The translations under genes were made by a program, and so were the position numbers. Positions 52,812 to 63,935 of a stretch of DNA of 64,000 nucleotides are shown here, one piece after another. The stretch lies in contig CANUEZ040000062.1 of NCBI GenBank assembly GCA_948099385.1, forward strand, positions 2,783,501-2,847,500, written 5' to 3'. The stretch is from Fasciola hepatica. Its lineage: Eukaryota; Platyhelminthes; Trematoda; Plagiorchiida; Fasciolidae. Within the stretch, counting starts at the first letter, position 1. Each line of letters opens with the position of its first letter. The notes beneath the pieces are model-generated. The model ran no database searches, was not told where the DNA came from, and saw only the letters and a program-made list of their open reading frames with translations.

Positions 52812-55012
52812 ATGACACGCGTTTCCCCAACGATGTGTCTGGACTGCATTGTTGTGCACCGCTGGGCAAGAGTGATCACGTGTGTGTCAAAATCGTCCTA
52901 TGCATGCGGCAACCCAAGGTACCCTTAAGGCTGGTCAGACATTTGGGTAGTTTGGACATAGATAGGCTTCGTAATAGGGCGATGGGTTTGACCTGGGACA
53001 CGACAGAGGAGACTACTGTCGAGGAGCGCTGGCAGACCATAAAGGGATTTCTGACTGCCCTACAGGAAGAGTTCGCACCCTTAAAACGAAGGAGTGGGGA
53101 CTGCAAACCCATGTGGTGGAAGGCTGCAATAGCCAAGGCCATCAGACGTAGAAACAGCTGCTGGAACCAGTACAAAGTTTCCGGCAGTCAGCTAGCCTGG
53201 AACCGCTATACAAAGCTGAGAAACGAGACTGTAAGCCTTCTGAGAACTTCCAAGCGGGAATTTGTGCTCAAATTGGCCCAGTCTGTAAGACAACAGCCGA
53301 AGAAGTTCTACAGCTATGTACAGTCTAAAGGCTTAGCAAGAAGTGCCGTCGGTCCGCTATCCACTAGAGACCATGGTGTTGTCACTGATGACCAGGGCAA
53401 AGCAGACGCCCTGGGGGAATACTTTGGTAGTGTACATAGAATGGATAGTGGGGTACGAGTAGATCTGACTCTGGTGCTCCCTTCTCCTCAGTTAAACGAG
53501 CTAGACCTCTCAGAGGAAAGCGTGCGTAAGTACCTACAGGAGTTAAACAGCCACAAGTCAGAGGGCCCAGATGGCATTCATCCAGCTATCATCAAGCCGT
53601 TGGCGGATATCATAGCTCCATCGGTATGCAGGCTGTACAGATCCACGTTGGACCAGGGTAAGCTGCCTCAGGACTGGAAAGTCGCGGCACTCGCGGCAAT
53701 ACATAGGAGTGGGCCTAAGTCGGCTATGTAGAACTACAGGCCGGTAAGCCTAACTAGCATTCTCTGTAAAGTCCTCGAGAAGATCATCCGTGCGCATATC
53801 TGCCGGCACTTACTGGAGCACTCCATCTTAAGTCCGGCGTAGCACGGATTCCTGAAAAATAGATCTTGCCTGACCAGTCCCCTGTGCTTCTTAGATGAAG
53901 TAAATCGACGACTGGACGAGGGTAAGAAAGTTGAGGTATGCTACCTCGACTTTAGAAAATCTTTCGACTCCGTTAATCATCGTCTTTTGCCATACAAGAT
54001 GGAGACGTTCGGCATAGGTGGGCCAGTATTTAGGTGGCTGGAGGACTTCCTCTCCTACAGGAAGTTCTACGTCAAAGTGGGGGACAGGTGCTCCAGTTTG
54101 GTGAATGTCACCAGTGATGTACCTCAGGGATCTGTCCTAGGCCCGGTCCTATTCTTGTTATTTATTAATGACCTGGCATCCGCTCTTCAATCGCCTAGCT
54201 TTATTTTTGCGGATGATGTGAAGATTGTTGGACCTAAGGGTAGGGCGGACTTGGGCAGGGAAATAGGTACCTTCCTGAACTGGGCATACAAATGGGACTT
54301 ACTTCTGAACGCTGCAAAAAGCCATTTGTTGTCAAGGGCAACAGAGAGCCTAACTGTAACTCGTGATCAAGAGCTGTTCACCGTAGAGGCAGTCAGTAGG
54401 GTTAAAGACCTTGGGGTCATCATGAACAGTGTCTTCAAATGGTGGGAGCAGTGCGACGCTGCTGCGCATAAGGCTCGTGGGGAGCTCTTTAGGCTGCGAT
54501 CAGCTTTGTCTTGCCGGAAGCCGGAGGTATTCGTACCTATTTACATGGCTATAGTACGACCTCACTCAGAAGGTCGAGTGCAGGCTTGGTCACTCTTCTA
54601 CAAAAAGGACGCCGCCTGCCTCGAGAAAGTCCAACGTCTCACCACGCGAATGGTTGAAGGGCAGAGGGGTAAGACTTACGAGCAGAGACTCTGTGACCTG
54701 AATCTCTTCTCGCTGGAAAGGAGGAGAAGTCGAGGGGATCTCATAGAAACTTTCAAGGTAATGAGGGGTCTTTCTGGCCTTAGACCAGATAGTCTATTCC
54801 AAGTGGCCGTAGACTCCAGGACAAGAGGGCACGAAAAGAAGTTGATAAAAGCCCGATCGAGGTTGATGGCCTGATCGCACTTCTTCAGCAACAGGGTTGT
54901 GAACAGTTAGAACGGTCTGCCTGGTGGAATGGTAGATCTGCAGACAGTCCAATCCTTCAAAGGTGCCCTAGATCGCAAGTGGTACGAGATATTTCCTCGT
55001 AGTAAGCCTTGA
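52745..55012 (+). pseudogene. F2 element d linker and reverse transcriptase, nonsense mutations only
   Basis: One frame throughout with four internal stops (TAG 53729-53731, TAG 53840-53842, TGA 54872-54874, TAG 54908-54910) and the terminal TGA 55010-55012; no frameshift. Order: PLGKSDHVCVKIVL (endonuclease end, SDH), DCKPMWWKAAIAKAIRR, PKKFYSYVQSKG, EGPDGIHPAIIKPLADI, LPQDWKVAALAAIHRSGPK, NYRPVSLTSILCKVLEKIIR, motif A CYLDFRKSFDSVNHRLLP (aspartate kept), motif B SDVPQGSVLGPVLF (glycine changed to aspartate), motif C FIFADDVKIVG intact, NLFSLERRRSRGDLIETFKV. Stops look like single base changes. Confidence 0.9.
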
Positions 55013-55143
55013 GTATATCAACTAGATGGATGACGGGTAGCACTGTGGTCCTTCTGGAATATGTTTTAATAGACTTTTTTGCTCATTGCATTCAGTCTCA
55101 GTGAAAGCTCATGATGCACATTATCTCTCGCAGTTGATGTGCG

Positions 55144-56993
55144 ATGAGGTTTTCCGTTTCCCTCTCATTTTTAGCGGGGATTCAACGAAATGCACTCGGC
55201 AGTGGTGGGTGCATAACTGGTGTGCCTACCATTGAAGGAATTCTGGACGCTCGATTGGCCGTGGCCACTACCTGTCCTGTGCAAACTGCCTTCGAGCGTC
55301 GGTTACCTGCGTCGGTCCGCACAAACCCAAAGCGGTTCTATGCCTACGTGCAATCTCACGAACGTATGAGAGAAAGTGTAGCAACTTTGGAAGGAGCACA
55401 GGGACGACTAGCTCTAAACGACGAAGACAACGCTGACATGCTCTTGGAATTCTTCAAGACCATATATCGACCAGAAAATAGTTTGGAGGAAAGAATGGAG
55501 GGCCCACAGGCGCCTCCAATACCCGAACTTACTGTAGGAGAAGAAGAAGTGTACGCGGAGTTGCAAACGTTGAATAGAAATAAAGCAGCAGGTCCAGACC
55601 GGATTCATCCAGCAATCGTTCAGCCTCCAGCCGAGGTCCTGAAGGCTCCGGTGACGAAGCTCTATGAAACGTCACTTAGAGAGGGAATTGTGCCGGGAGA
55701 ATGGAGGACAGCAGCAGTGGTAGGCATTTACAAGAGTGGGCCTCGGCAAAAGGCGGAAAATTACCGGCCGGTTAGCTTGACTTCAGTACTGTGTAAGTGC
55801 CTGGAGCGAATAGTCAGGAAACAGATCTCTAGGCATTTGGTTCAACACAACCTCATATCAAATGCTCAGCATGGGTTTGTGGCAGGGCGATCCTGTCTGA
55901 CGAATCTCCTGCTGTTCCTCTGGACGAAGGGCAATCGATTGCGGTCTGTTACTTGGACTTCAGCAAGGCATTTGATTCCGTGAACCACAGATTTCTGGAC
56001 GTCAAACTGCAGTCCATGGGAATTGTTGGAAAGGCAAGACAATGGATAAGTAGTTTCTTAGCAGGGTGAACCTTTAGTGTTAAGGTGGGGAGTCATGCTT
56101 CAAGACCGGAAGGTGTAACAAGTGGGGTGCCACAGGGCTCGGTGCTCCGCTCTCTGCTCTTCCTCATCTTCATCAACGACCTAGCACGTGGGCCTACAAA
56201 CCCCACCTTTATGTTTGACGATGACGTCAAGATAGCTGGAGTAGATATAGAACTTGACGTGTTAGCAGTACAAAACTGAGCACGCAAATGGGACCTTCCA
56301 CCAAACCTCACCAAGTGTCAATGCTTGACCACAAATACAGGGGCTAGTGAGAGTGGTGTGGGTTCATTGCAAGTGGTCTCGCAGGTCAAAGACTTGGGCG
56401 TTATAATGGACAACAGCTTTAAGCCGTCAAAGCAGTGCACCTCAGCAGCCAGTACGGCCAGGAGAGAACTCTTTCCAGTTAGATCCATCATGTCTTGTAG
56501 AGAGCCGGAGATTTTCGTTCCGATATATCAGGCCATAGTTAGGCTGCATATGGAGTACTGCTTGCAGGCCTGGGCACCGTACTACCAGAAAGATATAGAC
56601 TGTCTGGAGAAAGTGCAAGGGCTAGCCACTAGAATGGTGGCTGGGCAAAGGGGGTTTAGCTACACAGAGCGTCTCCATGCCCTAGACCTATTCTCGATGG
56701 AAAGACGGCGCATTTGCGGGGATTTGATAGAAACCTTCAAGGTAATGAAGAGATTGTCAGGACTGAGACGAGAAGACCTTTTATCTCTGATCCCTGAGAG
56801 AGGTACAAGGGGGCATAGCCTTAGATTACAAGGGAAGCATTCGAGGCTCCAAATTAGGGCGAAGTACTTCTCAAATAGAGTGGTACCCTATTGGAATAAG
56901 CTCCCGGAAGAGGTCATAAATACCACAACCGTGAAGGCTTTTAAGAAAGCAGTAGACCTATGTTGGGTGGCAGTATACCCCGAGTTATGTTAA
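55144..56993 (+). pseudogene. F2 element e reverse transcriptase
   Basis: Frame 1 from 55144 to about 55915, then a frameshift to the frame ending TAA 56991-56993, with TGA 56067-56069 and 56277-56279. Motifs: NPKRFYAYVQSHERMRE, AAGPDRIHPAIVQPPAEVLK, VPGEWRTAAVVGIYKSGPRQ, NYRPVSLTSVLCKCLERIVR, AQHGFVAGRSCLTNLL, motif A CYLDFSKAFDSVNHRFL, SGVPQGSVLRSLLFLIFIND, motif C FDDDVKIAG (alanine of FADD is aspartate), DLGVIMDNSFKPSKQC, LFSMERRRICGDLIETFKV, FSNRVVPYWNKLPEEV. The C-terminus is intact. Confidence 0.9.
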
Positions 56994-57179
56994 GCAGCTT
57001 TTAGGGTCAGATGCAATTTACTTATTGTTTCCACCTTACTCTGCCCGGGCTGATACTGCACAAAATTCCTGCCTTTCAGAAAAGGAAAATCACACAGTGT
57101 TGGGAGCTACGGAAACGCGCCGACAACACAACTATCTGAACACACGATTGGCTCTAACCACACAAAGTCCTGTGGAAAC

Positions 57180-57217
57180 TGAACTGAACTGAACTGAACT
57201 GAACTGAACTGAACTGA
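57180..57217 (+). repeat. (AACTG)n tail of F2 element e
   Basis: About seven tandem GAACT units after TGTGGAAACT. This pentanucleotide ends the element; a decayed version ends copy c (52450-52481). Simple-repeat 3' tails are typical of CR1/Jockey-like elements. Confidence 0.9.
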
Positions 57218-57480
57218 CATGACCTTCGAGGACCACGTTGACGACTAGCACTTTGGTTTGTACGGTGTTTAGGTTACTTTTTACTGGTGGTTTCGCATTT
57301 CTTCTCTTTTCCCGTCCGGTGTTGCTAGTTCATGTTATTTTGACGGCTGCATTATGTTCCAAGGTAATATATAGCTGACTGAAGATTTAGTTTGGTGAGT
57401 AATCTGAAACACGAAGCAAGAGAAACTTGAGAATCCACCGCGGTCCTCTTAGGAGGTATACTAACCGGACTGAGGAACGT
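57218..57480 (+). repeat. 5' region of F2 element f
   Basis: T-rich leader (TTTTTACTGGTGG, CATTTCTTCTCTTTTCCCG, GTGTTGCTAGTTC) resembling the leader of element d (TTCTCGC..., GTGCTAGCGGG). No ORF1 follows, suggesting an internal deletion like that of element d. Confidence 0.4.
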
Positions 57481-57539
57481 CCGGCAAACCCTCTAAACAG
57501 AACAGGCACATCCCCGAGCTGGCAGGTACCAGGATCTAT

Positions 57540-57685
57540 GAAAGAGGAGTTCGCTGAATTCTGGGGCTTGCCATCGTGTTAGGCAGTGGAACCTGATGGA
57601 ATTCATCCGGCGGTAGTGAAACCATTAGGCAATCTATTAGCCAAATCGCTCACGCTTATGTTTACCGCATCCTGTCTAGGTGCCA
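57540..57685 (+). pseudogene. F2 element f RT, N-terminal piece
   Basis: Reads EEFAEFWGLPSC, stop, AVEPDGIHPAVVKPLGNLLA, KSLTLMFTAS. PDGIHPAxxKPL is the F2 signature before the RT fingers. Cut off at about 57685 by non-element sequence. Confidence 0.6.
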
Positions 57686-58135
57686 CAGTATTAGCTTTTA
57701 CCCAACGCCGCAGTCTGCAAAGAAGGATGCTCGCGTGAACTCTTAAGAAAACCGCTCCATAACCGATCGGTTTTTGGCCGGTTTGCGTGCGGTTTCTCAG
57801 TGGTTTCTGAACGGCTTCTGAACTGTTTCCGAGAGGTTTATACTTAAAGCCTGTAGTATGTAAAATGCTTTGTTTATTTGTTCACATTTCTTGTTACGTA
57901 TCCATTTAGTTTTACCTCCCAAACTATGGAATTCTAGTTATTAACTTTATTTCATTCATTTTACGCTGCATGAAATTGAGCGATCTGTAACTCAATGTAA
58001 AAGGACACCAGTGCGTTCAGATCAATACATTGAAATGAAATGACCATTAGAAAATGTACGGCACTCCGATCATCGATTTCCTTCGTATTAATTATTCCTA
58101 ATGTGCGGAAGAATGGTTACCAAAAAATCGGTCGA
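57686..58135. repeat. Unclassified AT-rich insert in F2 element f
   Basis: Non-coding. Left edge has repeated CGGTTT/GGTTTC motifs (57755-57830); the right edge has ACCAAAAAATCGGTCGAAAACCG (58120-58143) in roughly inverted orientation to CGATCGGTTTTTGG at the left. Could be a small DNA transposon with imperfect inverted ends. No clean target duplication found. Confidence 0.35.
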
Positions 58136-59300
58136 AAACCGTTCGGAAGCCCATGTTACGAATGGGCTGTGTGCTACAAAGGAACTATCGCTTGACAAGC
58201 CTAACGTCAGTATTACTGAAAGTCGTGGAAACGTTGATCCGGGACCGCACAATCAAACACATGTAAAGCTACCAGTTGGTATAGCCCCTCCAGCACGGAT
58301 TCATGCGCTGAAAGTCATGCTTGACTAACCTAGCACACTACTCAGGTTAAGTAACCAGGAGACTGGACAAAGGTGAGAGAGTTGAAGTTTGATGTTAGGT
58401 TTCAAGAAAGCATTTAACTCTGTTATTCCCAGATTGTTGGCGTGTAAGCTGAAAGGATTTAGCTTGAGCCCGTTGGTAAAGGTATCGATCATCAGAGGAC
58501 TTACTGGAATACAGCTTCAAGTGAGGGTAGAGGGAGTTCTGTCCAGTATGGGAAGATTTCATAGCGGTGTACCGCAGGGATCGGTCCTCGCCCCCTGCTG
58601 TTCGTCCTGTTCGTTAATGACCCAGCAAATGAACTAGAGGGCAACTGCTACAAGTTTGCCGACGATGTCAAACTGCTTGGAATGGTCGCAGATTGCACCG
58701 CACAGTGATATGGATAGCATGTATGCGCGGTTGATGGTGTGAAATTCCCCTCTCATCGATAAGTGACGACCATGACACAATCTTTATGCGGGCCCACCGG
58801 GCAACCAGACGGCGCTTTCTCAAACTGGAGGCTGATGATCTGGGCGTGTTAATTAAAGCAGACCAAAAACCAGGTAACCAGTGTGATAATGCCTCCAAGA
58901 AAGCCTGACGCGCACTTTACCAACTGAAGCACGCAGTCAGTTCGAGGAGACCAGAGGTCTTGCTGCCAATATGCATGGCCGTCGTGAGACCCCAAATGGA
59001 ACACTGTGTCTGGGTCTGGAGTTAGTCCCTCCCGCGGGATGGAAAAAATCCTGGACCATGTACAGCGGAAATTCACTGGGTGGTTTAGAGACTGCCGGGG
59101 ACTAAGCTATAGGGAGTGGTTAGAAAAGTTAAACCTATTCTCGTTAGAAAAAGAGATAAGAGAGGACTAAATGGAGCCGTTCAAAACTTCTTAAGAGATA
59201 GACGCGTCAGCCGGGCCTTGGGAATCTCTCTTCGGGGGACTATAAGGGCACAGGCACTAGCTTGCGAAAGATAGTGTGAGACAAGGAATTTGAGGCCAGT
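58136..59300 (+). pseudogene. F2 element f RT, remaining pieces
   Basis: Motif A region as MLGFKKAFNSVIPRLLACKL (aspartate lost), motif B FHSGVPQGSVLAPCC, motif C FADDVKLLG near 58657-58683 in another frame (aspartates kept), then LEADDLGVLIKADQKPGNQC and ASKKA, RALYQLKHAVSSRRPEVLLP, VVRPQMEHC. Many stops and shifts. Confidence 0.65.
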
Positions 59301-59400
59301 CGTTCGGTGTGAGGTCTGTTTACGAGTAGGATAAACTAACGGGGATCATTGAAGATCGTCAGTGGACGTCTATAAATGTCGACTATGCAAGGCCGGGGAA

Positions 59401-60224
59401 GAATTGTTTGGTGGGAGTAGCGACTAAAGCCTTCTCTATCACTTCTCTGTCCATATCCTTCCGTCGATCTTCAGTCTTCCTTTCCAGAGTTGACGATTAA
59501 CAACTTGATCTCAGAGTCAAATCGGAATGGAGCACTGTGGCGCGTCTAACCCGGAGTTTCCTGCCCCACCGTTCCCAGACCCGCCTATGAAAAAGAAACG
59601 GCTCTTCATAATGTCGAAGAACTGTAACAGACTGATTAGCTGGAAACTGAAATACACGCGACTCCTCGGTGATCATACGCACCACGCTCGGTCCAAATGG
59701 AGAACACAGAATTCATGGCAGGATTGTGTATTTTAGAAGGACAAATGCAACGAAAACAAGGTACACGATTCCGTTACGCTTCGGGTTTCTCTTGTTCTGG
59801 GTCACTGAGTTCCTCAGGGTCAGCAGTAAGCCTCCTTATCCGTATTTCCTCACCAGTATCCGTCAGTTCCGGGCGACCGACAGGTGGTCCTGCAACAGAT
59901 CAACAGTAGAAAATCAGAAAGTTCAAAACGTCCCCCAATATGGCTGCCCCCAACATCTGTATCACAGAACCTGAAGGTCAGAGAGCTCACTGGTGCAAGT
60001 GGACGTTCCGCCAGGCTGCCGTCAAGTCCTGGAAGCTGAATTGAACACGTCGCCCACAATTGCATGCTTCGAATACTGAGAATGATGGCTTCGCTTTTGA
60101 TCGTCATCTTGGTGCAAATCATCAGGGTTACTAATCTCCAAGTCCTAATTGATTTGAGGGTTTTTGTTATACGTAAAGTTCATTTCGACTCCCAGTTAAT
60201 TGTACGTTTTGCCCATCACGACGA
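59401..60224. other. Unassigned stretch between F2 element f and RTE copy 2
   Basis: Overlapping frames on both strands (59497-60122) with no recognised domain; possibly more upstream RTE sequence or unique DNA. No repeat with the rest of the window noticed. Confidence 0.3.
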
Positions 60225-60446
60225 GACTGCACCTTGACGTGGTGTGGTGGCTTGCGCGCCTCTATGACCCAAAGAGCTATACAGGATGACTTCCTTAAGC
60301 CGGAGATGCAATCATACCTGACAGGTCAATGGGTAGAGGTCAGACAAAGTCCAGTCTCCTGGTCCTCCAGGTTGGGGGTTGATTTGAGCTGGCAACTCAA
60401 TCGGCAAAATCAGTGGAAGAATAATTGATCCAAGCAAATGGGCTTC
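60225..60446 (+). repeat. Probable 5' UTR of RTE copy 2
   Basis: Absent from copy 1. Compact, non-coding sequence leading without a break into the shared region. Assigned by position only; it may instead be the flank. Confidence 0.4.
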
Positions 60447-60515
60447 CACTAAGCCATCCCGCTACCTTGCGGATAGGTTCTTGTTAGAACTAAAGGCTTT
60501 GGATGAGGACCCTAA

Positions 60516-62288
60516 TCGTTTTCCTGCTTTGTGGCTGGACACCCTAGCAGTGCCCGTCCAACATCTCCCATGAATTGCACGAATAGAAAGAATTCCATAC
60601 TGCATCGGTCGTCGTGCAGGAAAATCAGGACCGCACTGCCCATTGCATCGAGCGGGGAGGGTAGTGATAAGTGGGCTACTGCTCAGAGTTCTCTCTCTTT
60701 TATTCAACCTTTGTCTTCTGTCCTCAACCACCTCTCTTTACCTCCTCTGTCCATCCTAAATGCTCCCACTGATAACACGGTCGATACTCGCAACGATTCA
60801 CTGTCAAATAGTGTCGGGAATAATCCTCTGTCTGGTAACTCACATTTTCTCAAGCCTCGTCAGCCTCTTAATCTCGGCTCCTACAACGAGCGTACACTCA
60901 TGCAGGCCGGTCAGCAGGCGTGCCTAGCGCTCACAATAAATTCTCTGAAGATTGATGTCTGCTGCTTAAGCGAAACGCGTATCCAGGATTCGAGCAGTGT
61001 AATTCAACAAACTGCTCCTGGTATCTCATCGAGGTATATTCTGCGCACCTCAGGAGACGAAGCAGCTAGAGCTGTGGGTCAACGTGGTGTAGGAATTGTC
61101 TTGACTGGCAAGGCTGAGGCTGCCCTTTTAGACTGGATTCCTGTTAACAGTCGTTTATGTGCTGTGAGACTCCAAGGGTCAGTCGGCGTTCGAAAGGATA
61201 GTTGTGTTAAGCGCAATTTGTTTGTGATCTCGGCGTACGCCCCAACGGACTGCAGCTCAGACTTGCAGAAAGATGAGTTCTATGATGCCCTCGCCACTCT
61301 CGTTCGCAGCAGTAAAGGTTCCGACATTGTAGTGCTAGCTGGTGACTTCAATGCACAAGTTGGCAAACTTAGTGTGTCAGAAGCCTGTTTAGGTGGGCGT
61401 TGTGTTTTACCTGCTGAGCGTACAGATAACGGGGATAGGCTTCTCCAGTTTTGTGCAGACAATCGATTGTTCTTGTCTAGCACAAATTTCCGACACAGCT
61501 CGCATCGCACAGCGACATGGCGCTCTAACTCTACAGGTACTTTGAGTCAAATTGACCATATCGCTGTAAGCTACCGGTGACGCAGTTCTGTTCAGAACTG
61601 TAGATCATACTGGTCCACGTACGTAGAGTCGGACCATGCATTAGTTTTAATGCGATTATCTCTCCAACTGCATGGTCATCGTCGCAAACCGCAAACCCGA
61701 CTAGCCGTGCAACGTTTGTGTGATCCAGAAGTACGCACCCGGTATGAGCAGAAGTTAGCACATGAGCTAGGATCCACGGAGAACAGTAATGTAGATGAGT
61801 ATTGGGCTCATATCAAACAGATGATGCACGTTGCAGCAGGTTTCTCCTGTGGTCCTCGATCCGTTGTCCATCAAAGACACTGGATCTCGCAAGAGTCGCT
61901 GAGTATAATGGAGCAAAAGCGTCAGCTCTCGAACCGTAAGGAGATGAATAAGATGCGGAGAAAGCAGCAGAGTCAAGTTACGAAAAGCTTTAAGAATGAT
62001 CGCGAAAATTGGTGGGTCAAGGTAGCCGAAGAAATGGAAATGGCAGCTGCTTCAGGTAACAGTCAAAGACTGTTCAAACTTATTCGTGACACCGGTGGAC
62101 GGCGAACTCAGGTAAGTGAAACGAGAGAGCCCATCCATAGCAAACAGCAAAGGCTTGACCGATGGGCCGAGTACTTCAAGGAACAGTTTAGCTGGCCGCA
62201 CGCTAGTGTAGTTACTCCCGTGTCAACAACTGTGACTCCCTGGGTGGTATCACTTGAGGCCCCATCGGAAGTAGAAGTAGAGTCATGA
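60516..62288 (+). pseudogene. RTE-like endonuclease and linker, copy 2
   Basis: Same frame and internal TGA (61578-61580) as copy 1; block end TGA 62286-62288. Endonuclease motifs identical (CLSETRIQD, VVLAGDFNAQVG, QIDHI, VESDHALVL after the stop). Differences from copy 1 cluster at the N-terminal edge (HRSSCRK for HRSSRRL, GSYNERTLM for GSFNESTLM) and at 61821-61900 (QMMHVAAGFSC for QAMHVAAGFAY). Between about 60900 and 61815 the copies look identical. Confidence 0.85.
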
Positions 62289-63825
62289 ATTCGATTACTA
62301 AGGCGGGGGAAAGCGGCAGGTCCCGACGAACTCCTCCAGTTCTTTTCAAACTGGGTGGTGAGGCGTTGAGAAAATCACTACCGTCTAGCTCCGTGACATT
62401 TGGAAGGAGGAGCGTATTCCGTTAATATGGAGTGAGTCGTTGGTTGTTCCCATCTTCAAGAATCGAACACGCAATGACTGCAGTAGTCATCGTGGGATTA
62501 TCTTAATTCCGATAGTCATCAAATTATTAGCCTCGATTTTGCTGCACCGTCTTACACCGGCTCGCCAGGGGAACATCGGCGAACAGCAGGCTGGATTCCG
62601 CCCAGGTCGAGAATGCATCGATCAGATTTTTACGCTTTGCCGACTACTTGAAACGCGTCACATGCACCGCCGACCGACAATAATGGTTTTCTTAGACCTG
62701 AAAGGCGCCTTCGATTCAGTTGATTAAACAGCGCTTTTCAGTGTTCTTCATTGAAAAGGTATACCACAGAAGTTCGTGAACCTACAGAGATCATTGTATT
62801 CTCATACTTCTGGCCGTGTAAGAGTTTACGGTGAACTATCCGGTCGGTTCGAAACGACCAGTGGTGTTCGACATGGGTGCCCTTTGTCTCCATTCCTGTT
62901 CAACTTCGTCATGGATGAAATAATGGAGAGTGCCTTGTAAAATCGTCAGGATGTAGGCGCCGAACTAGGAAATAGTGGAAAGCTGTGTGACCTAGATAAC
63001 GCGGACGACGTTGCCTGCTTGTTCGAATCCACGGAACATGCTCAACGTGCACTAGATAGACTCTCAAGAGTTGTAGCTCCATTCGGCATGCGCTTTGCAC
63101 CTTCAAGGTGTAATGTGATGTTACAAGATTGGAAGTCAACGATTCCGAGCTTGATGCTCGATGGGGAGGTGCTGTCAGTTGTCGACCACTTTACCTACCT
63201 CGGTAGCTGCGTGACGATGGATGGGAGCATAGTAGTAGAGGTGAGCACGCGTATATCCAAGGCTCGAGCGGCGTACGCTGGACTGAAGCATTTGTGGCGT
63301 CGATCTGATATTTCACTGAAGTTGAAAGGTCGTGTATACTGTGCTGCAGTGCGTTCAGTTTTGTTTTATGGTTGCGAGGAAGATAATCGTCGTCTTGAGG
63401 TTTTCGACCACCGATGTTTACGTTGTATCGCTAAGATCGGGTGGAATAGCCGAGTAAATAATGATGAGGTCAGAAAGCGAGTATTGGGTACTAATTCAGA
63501 GAACTTCGTGCCACAGCGTATCCAACTTAGTAGACTTCGTTGGTTGGGGCACGTGTTACGTATAGCAAACACACGTCTACCATACCGTGTCCTATTTTCC
63601 GTCCCAACTAGGGAGTGGAAGAAACCACGTGGAGGTCAACAAATGACGTGGCAGCGAGGAATGAGAAAACGTACAGCGAACTTAGGAAAAGTAGGTGTTT
63701 CACGTCTTCGTGGGTGGGGTCCAAAAGATCCGTCAACCAGTTGGCTGGAGACACTGAACGATATGGCAGCGAACCGTGAACAGTGGCGATCGTGTTGTCA
63801 TTTTCTGTTAAATCAGAATGATTGA
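62289..63825 (+). pseudogene. RTE-like reverse transcriptase, copy 2
   Basis: Same frameshifts near 62322 and 62392 and same stops TAA 62725-62727, TGA 62752-62754 and TAA 62938-62940 as copy 1. Motif A FLDLKGAFDSVD, motif B GVRHGCPLSPFLFNF, motif C NADDVACL. A patch at about 63106-63209 carries a dozen differences from copy 1 in some 100 bases (for example PSRCNVMLQDWK for PSKCKVMLQDWT, FTYLGSC for FTYLSSC), far above the rest. Confidence 0.85.
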
Positions 63826-63935
63826 TCGATGTTTGTTTGTACAGTTAGACTGTGTATTCCGTGTGTTGGCTACTAGGGCATTCTTTCCTATTCCCACCTA
63901 TGTAGGTCCACTCCCTGTCCATCTTGTATATTCAT

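Larger units (their letters stand above)
52482..55030 (+). mobile_element. F2 element d, internally deleted
   Basis: Has a 5' UTR and the first codons of ORF1 (ATG 52812) but then joins, near 52855, the last strand of the endonuclease, so most of ORF1 and the endonuclease is missing. RT is the most complete F2 RT in the window. No AACTG tail follows, so its 3' end is missing or replaced by element e. Confidence 0.75.
55031..57217 (+). mobile_element. F2 element e, 5'-truncated, with (AACTG)n tail
   Basis: Begins in the linker before RT (recognisable from about 55280) and ends in a clean pentanucleotide tail. The region 55031-55280 joins elements d and e and is not clearly either. The 3' UTR (56994-57180) matches element c near its end. 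Confidence 0.8.
57218..59400 (+). mobile_element. F2 element f, decayed, with a non-coding insert
   Basis: Starts right after the AACTG tail of element e with a T-rich 5' region, then RT pieces (57590-57680 and 58140-59300) separated by about 450 bases of unrelated AT-rich sequence. Endonuclease not seen. The most broken F2 copy with copy a. Confidence 0.55.
60225..63935 (+). mobile_element. RTE-like non-LTR retrotransposon, copy 2
   Basis: Equivalent to 8850-12338 from 60447 onward, plus about 220 bases of likely 5' UTR (60225-60446, starting near CACCTTGACGTGGTGTGGTGG). The same internal stops and frameshifts are present. Ends where similarity with copy 1 ends (TTGTATATTCAT); sequence after 63935 is unassigned and runs off the window. 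Confidence 0.8.

Noticed and set aside
59497..60122. Overlapping frames on both strands as a small gene
   Set aside because: No motif, no conservation within the window, and open in several phases at once.
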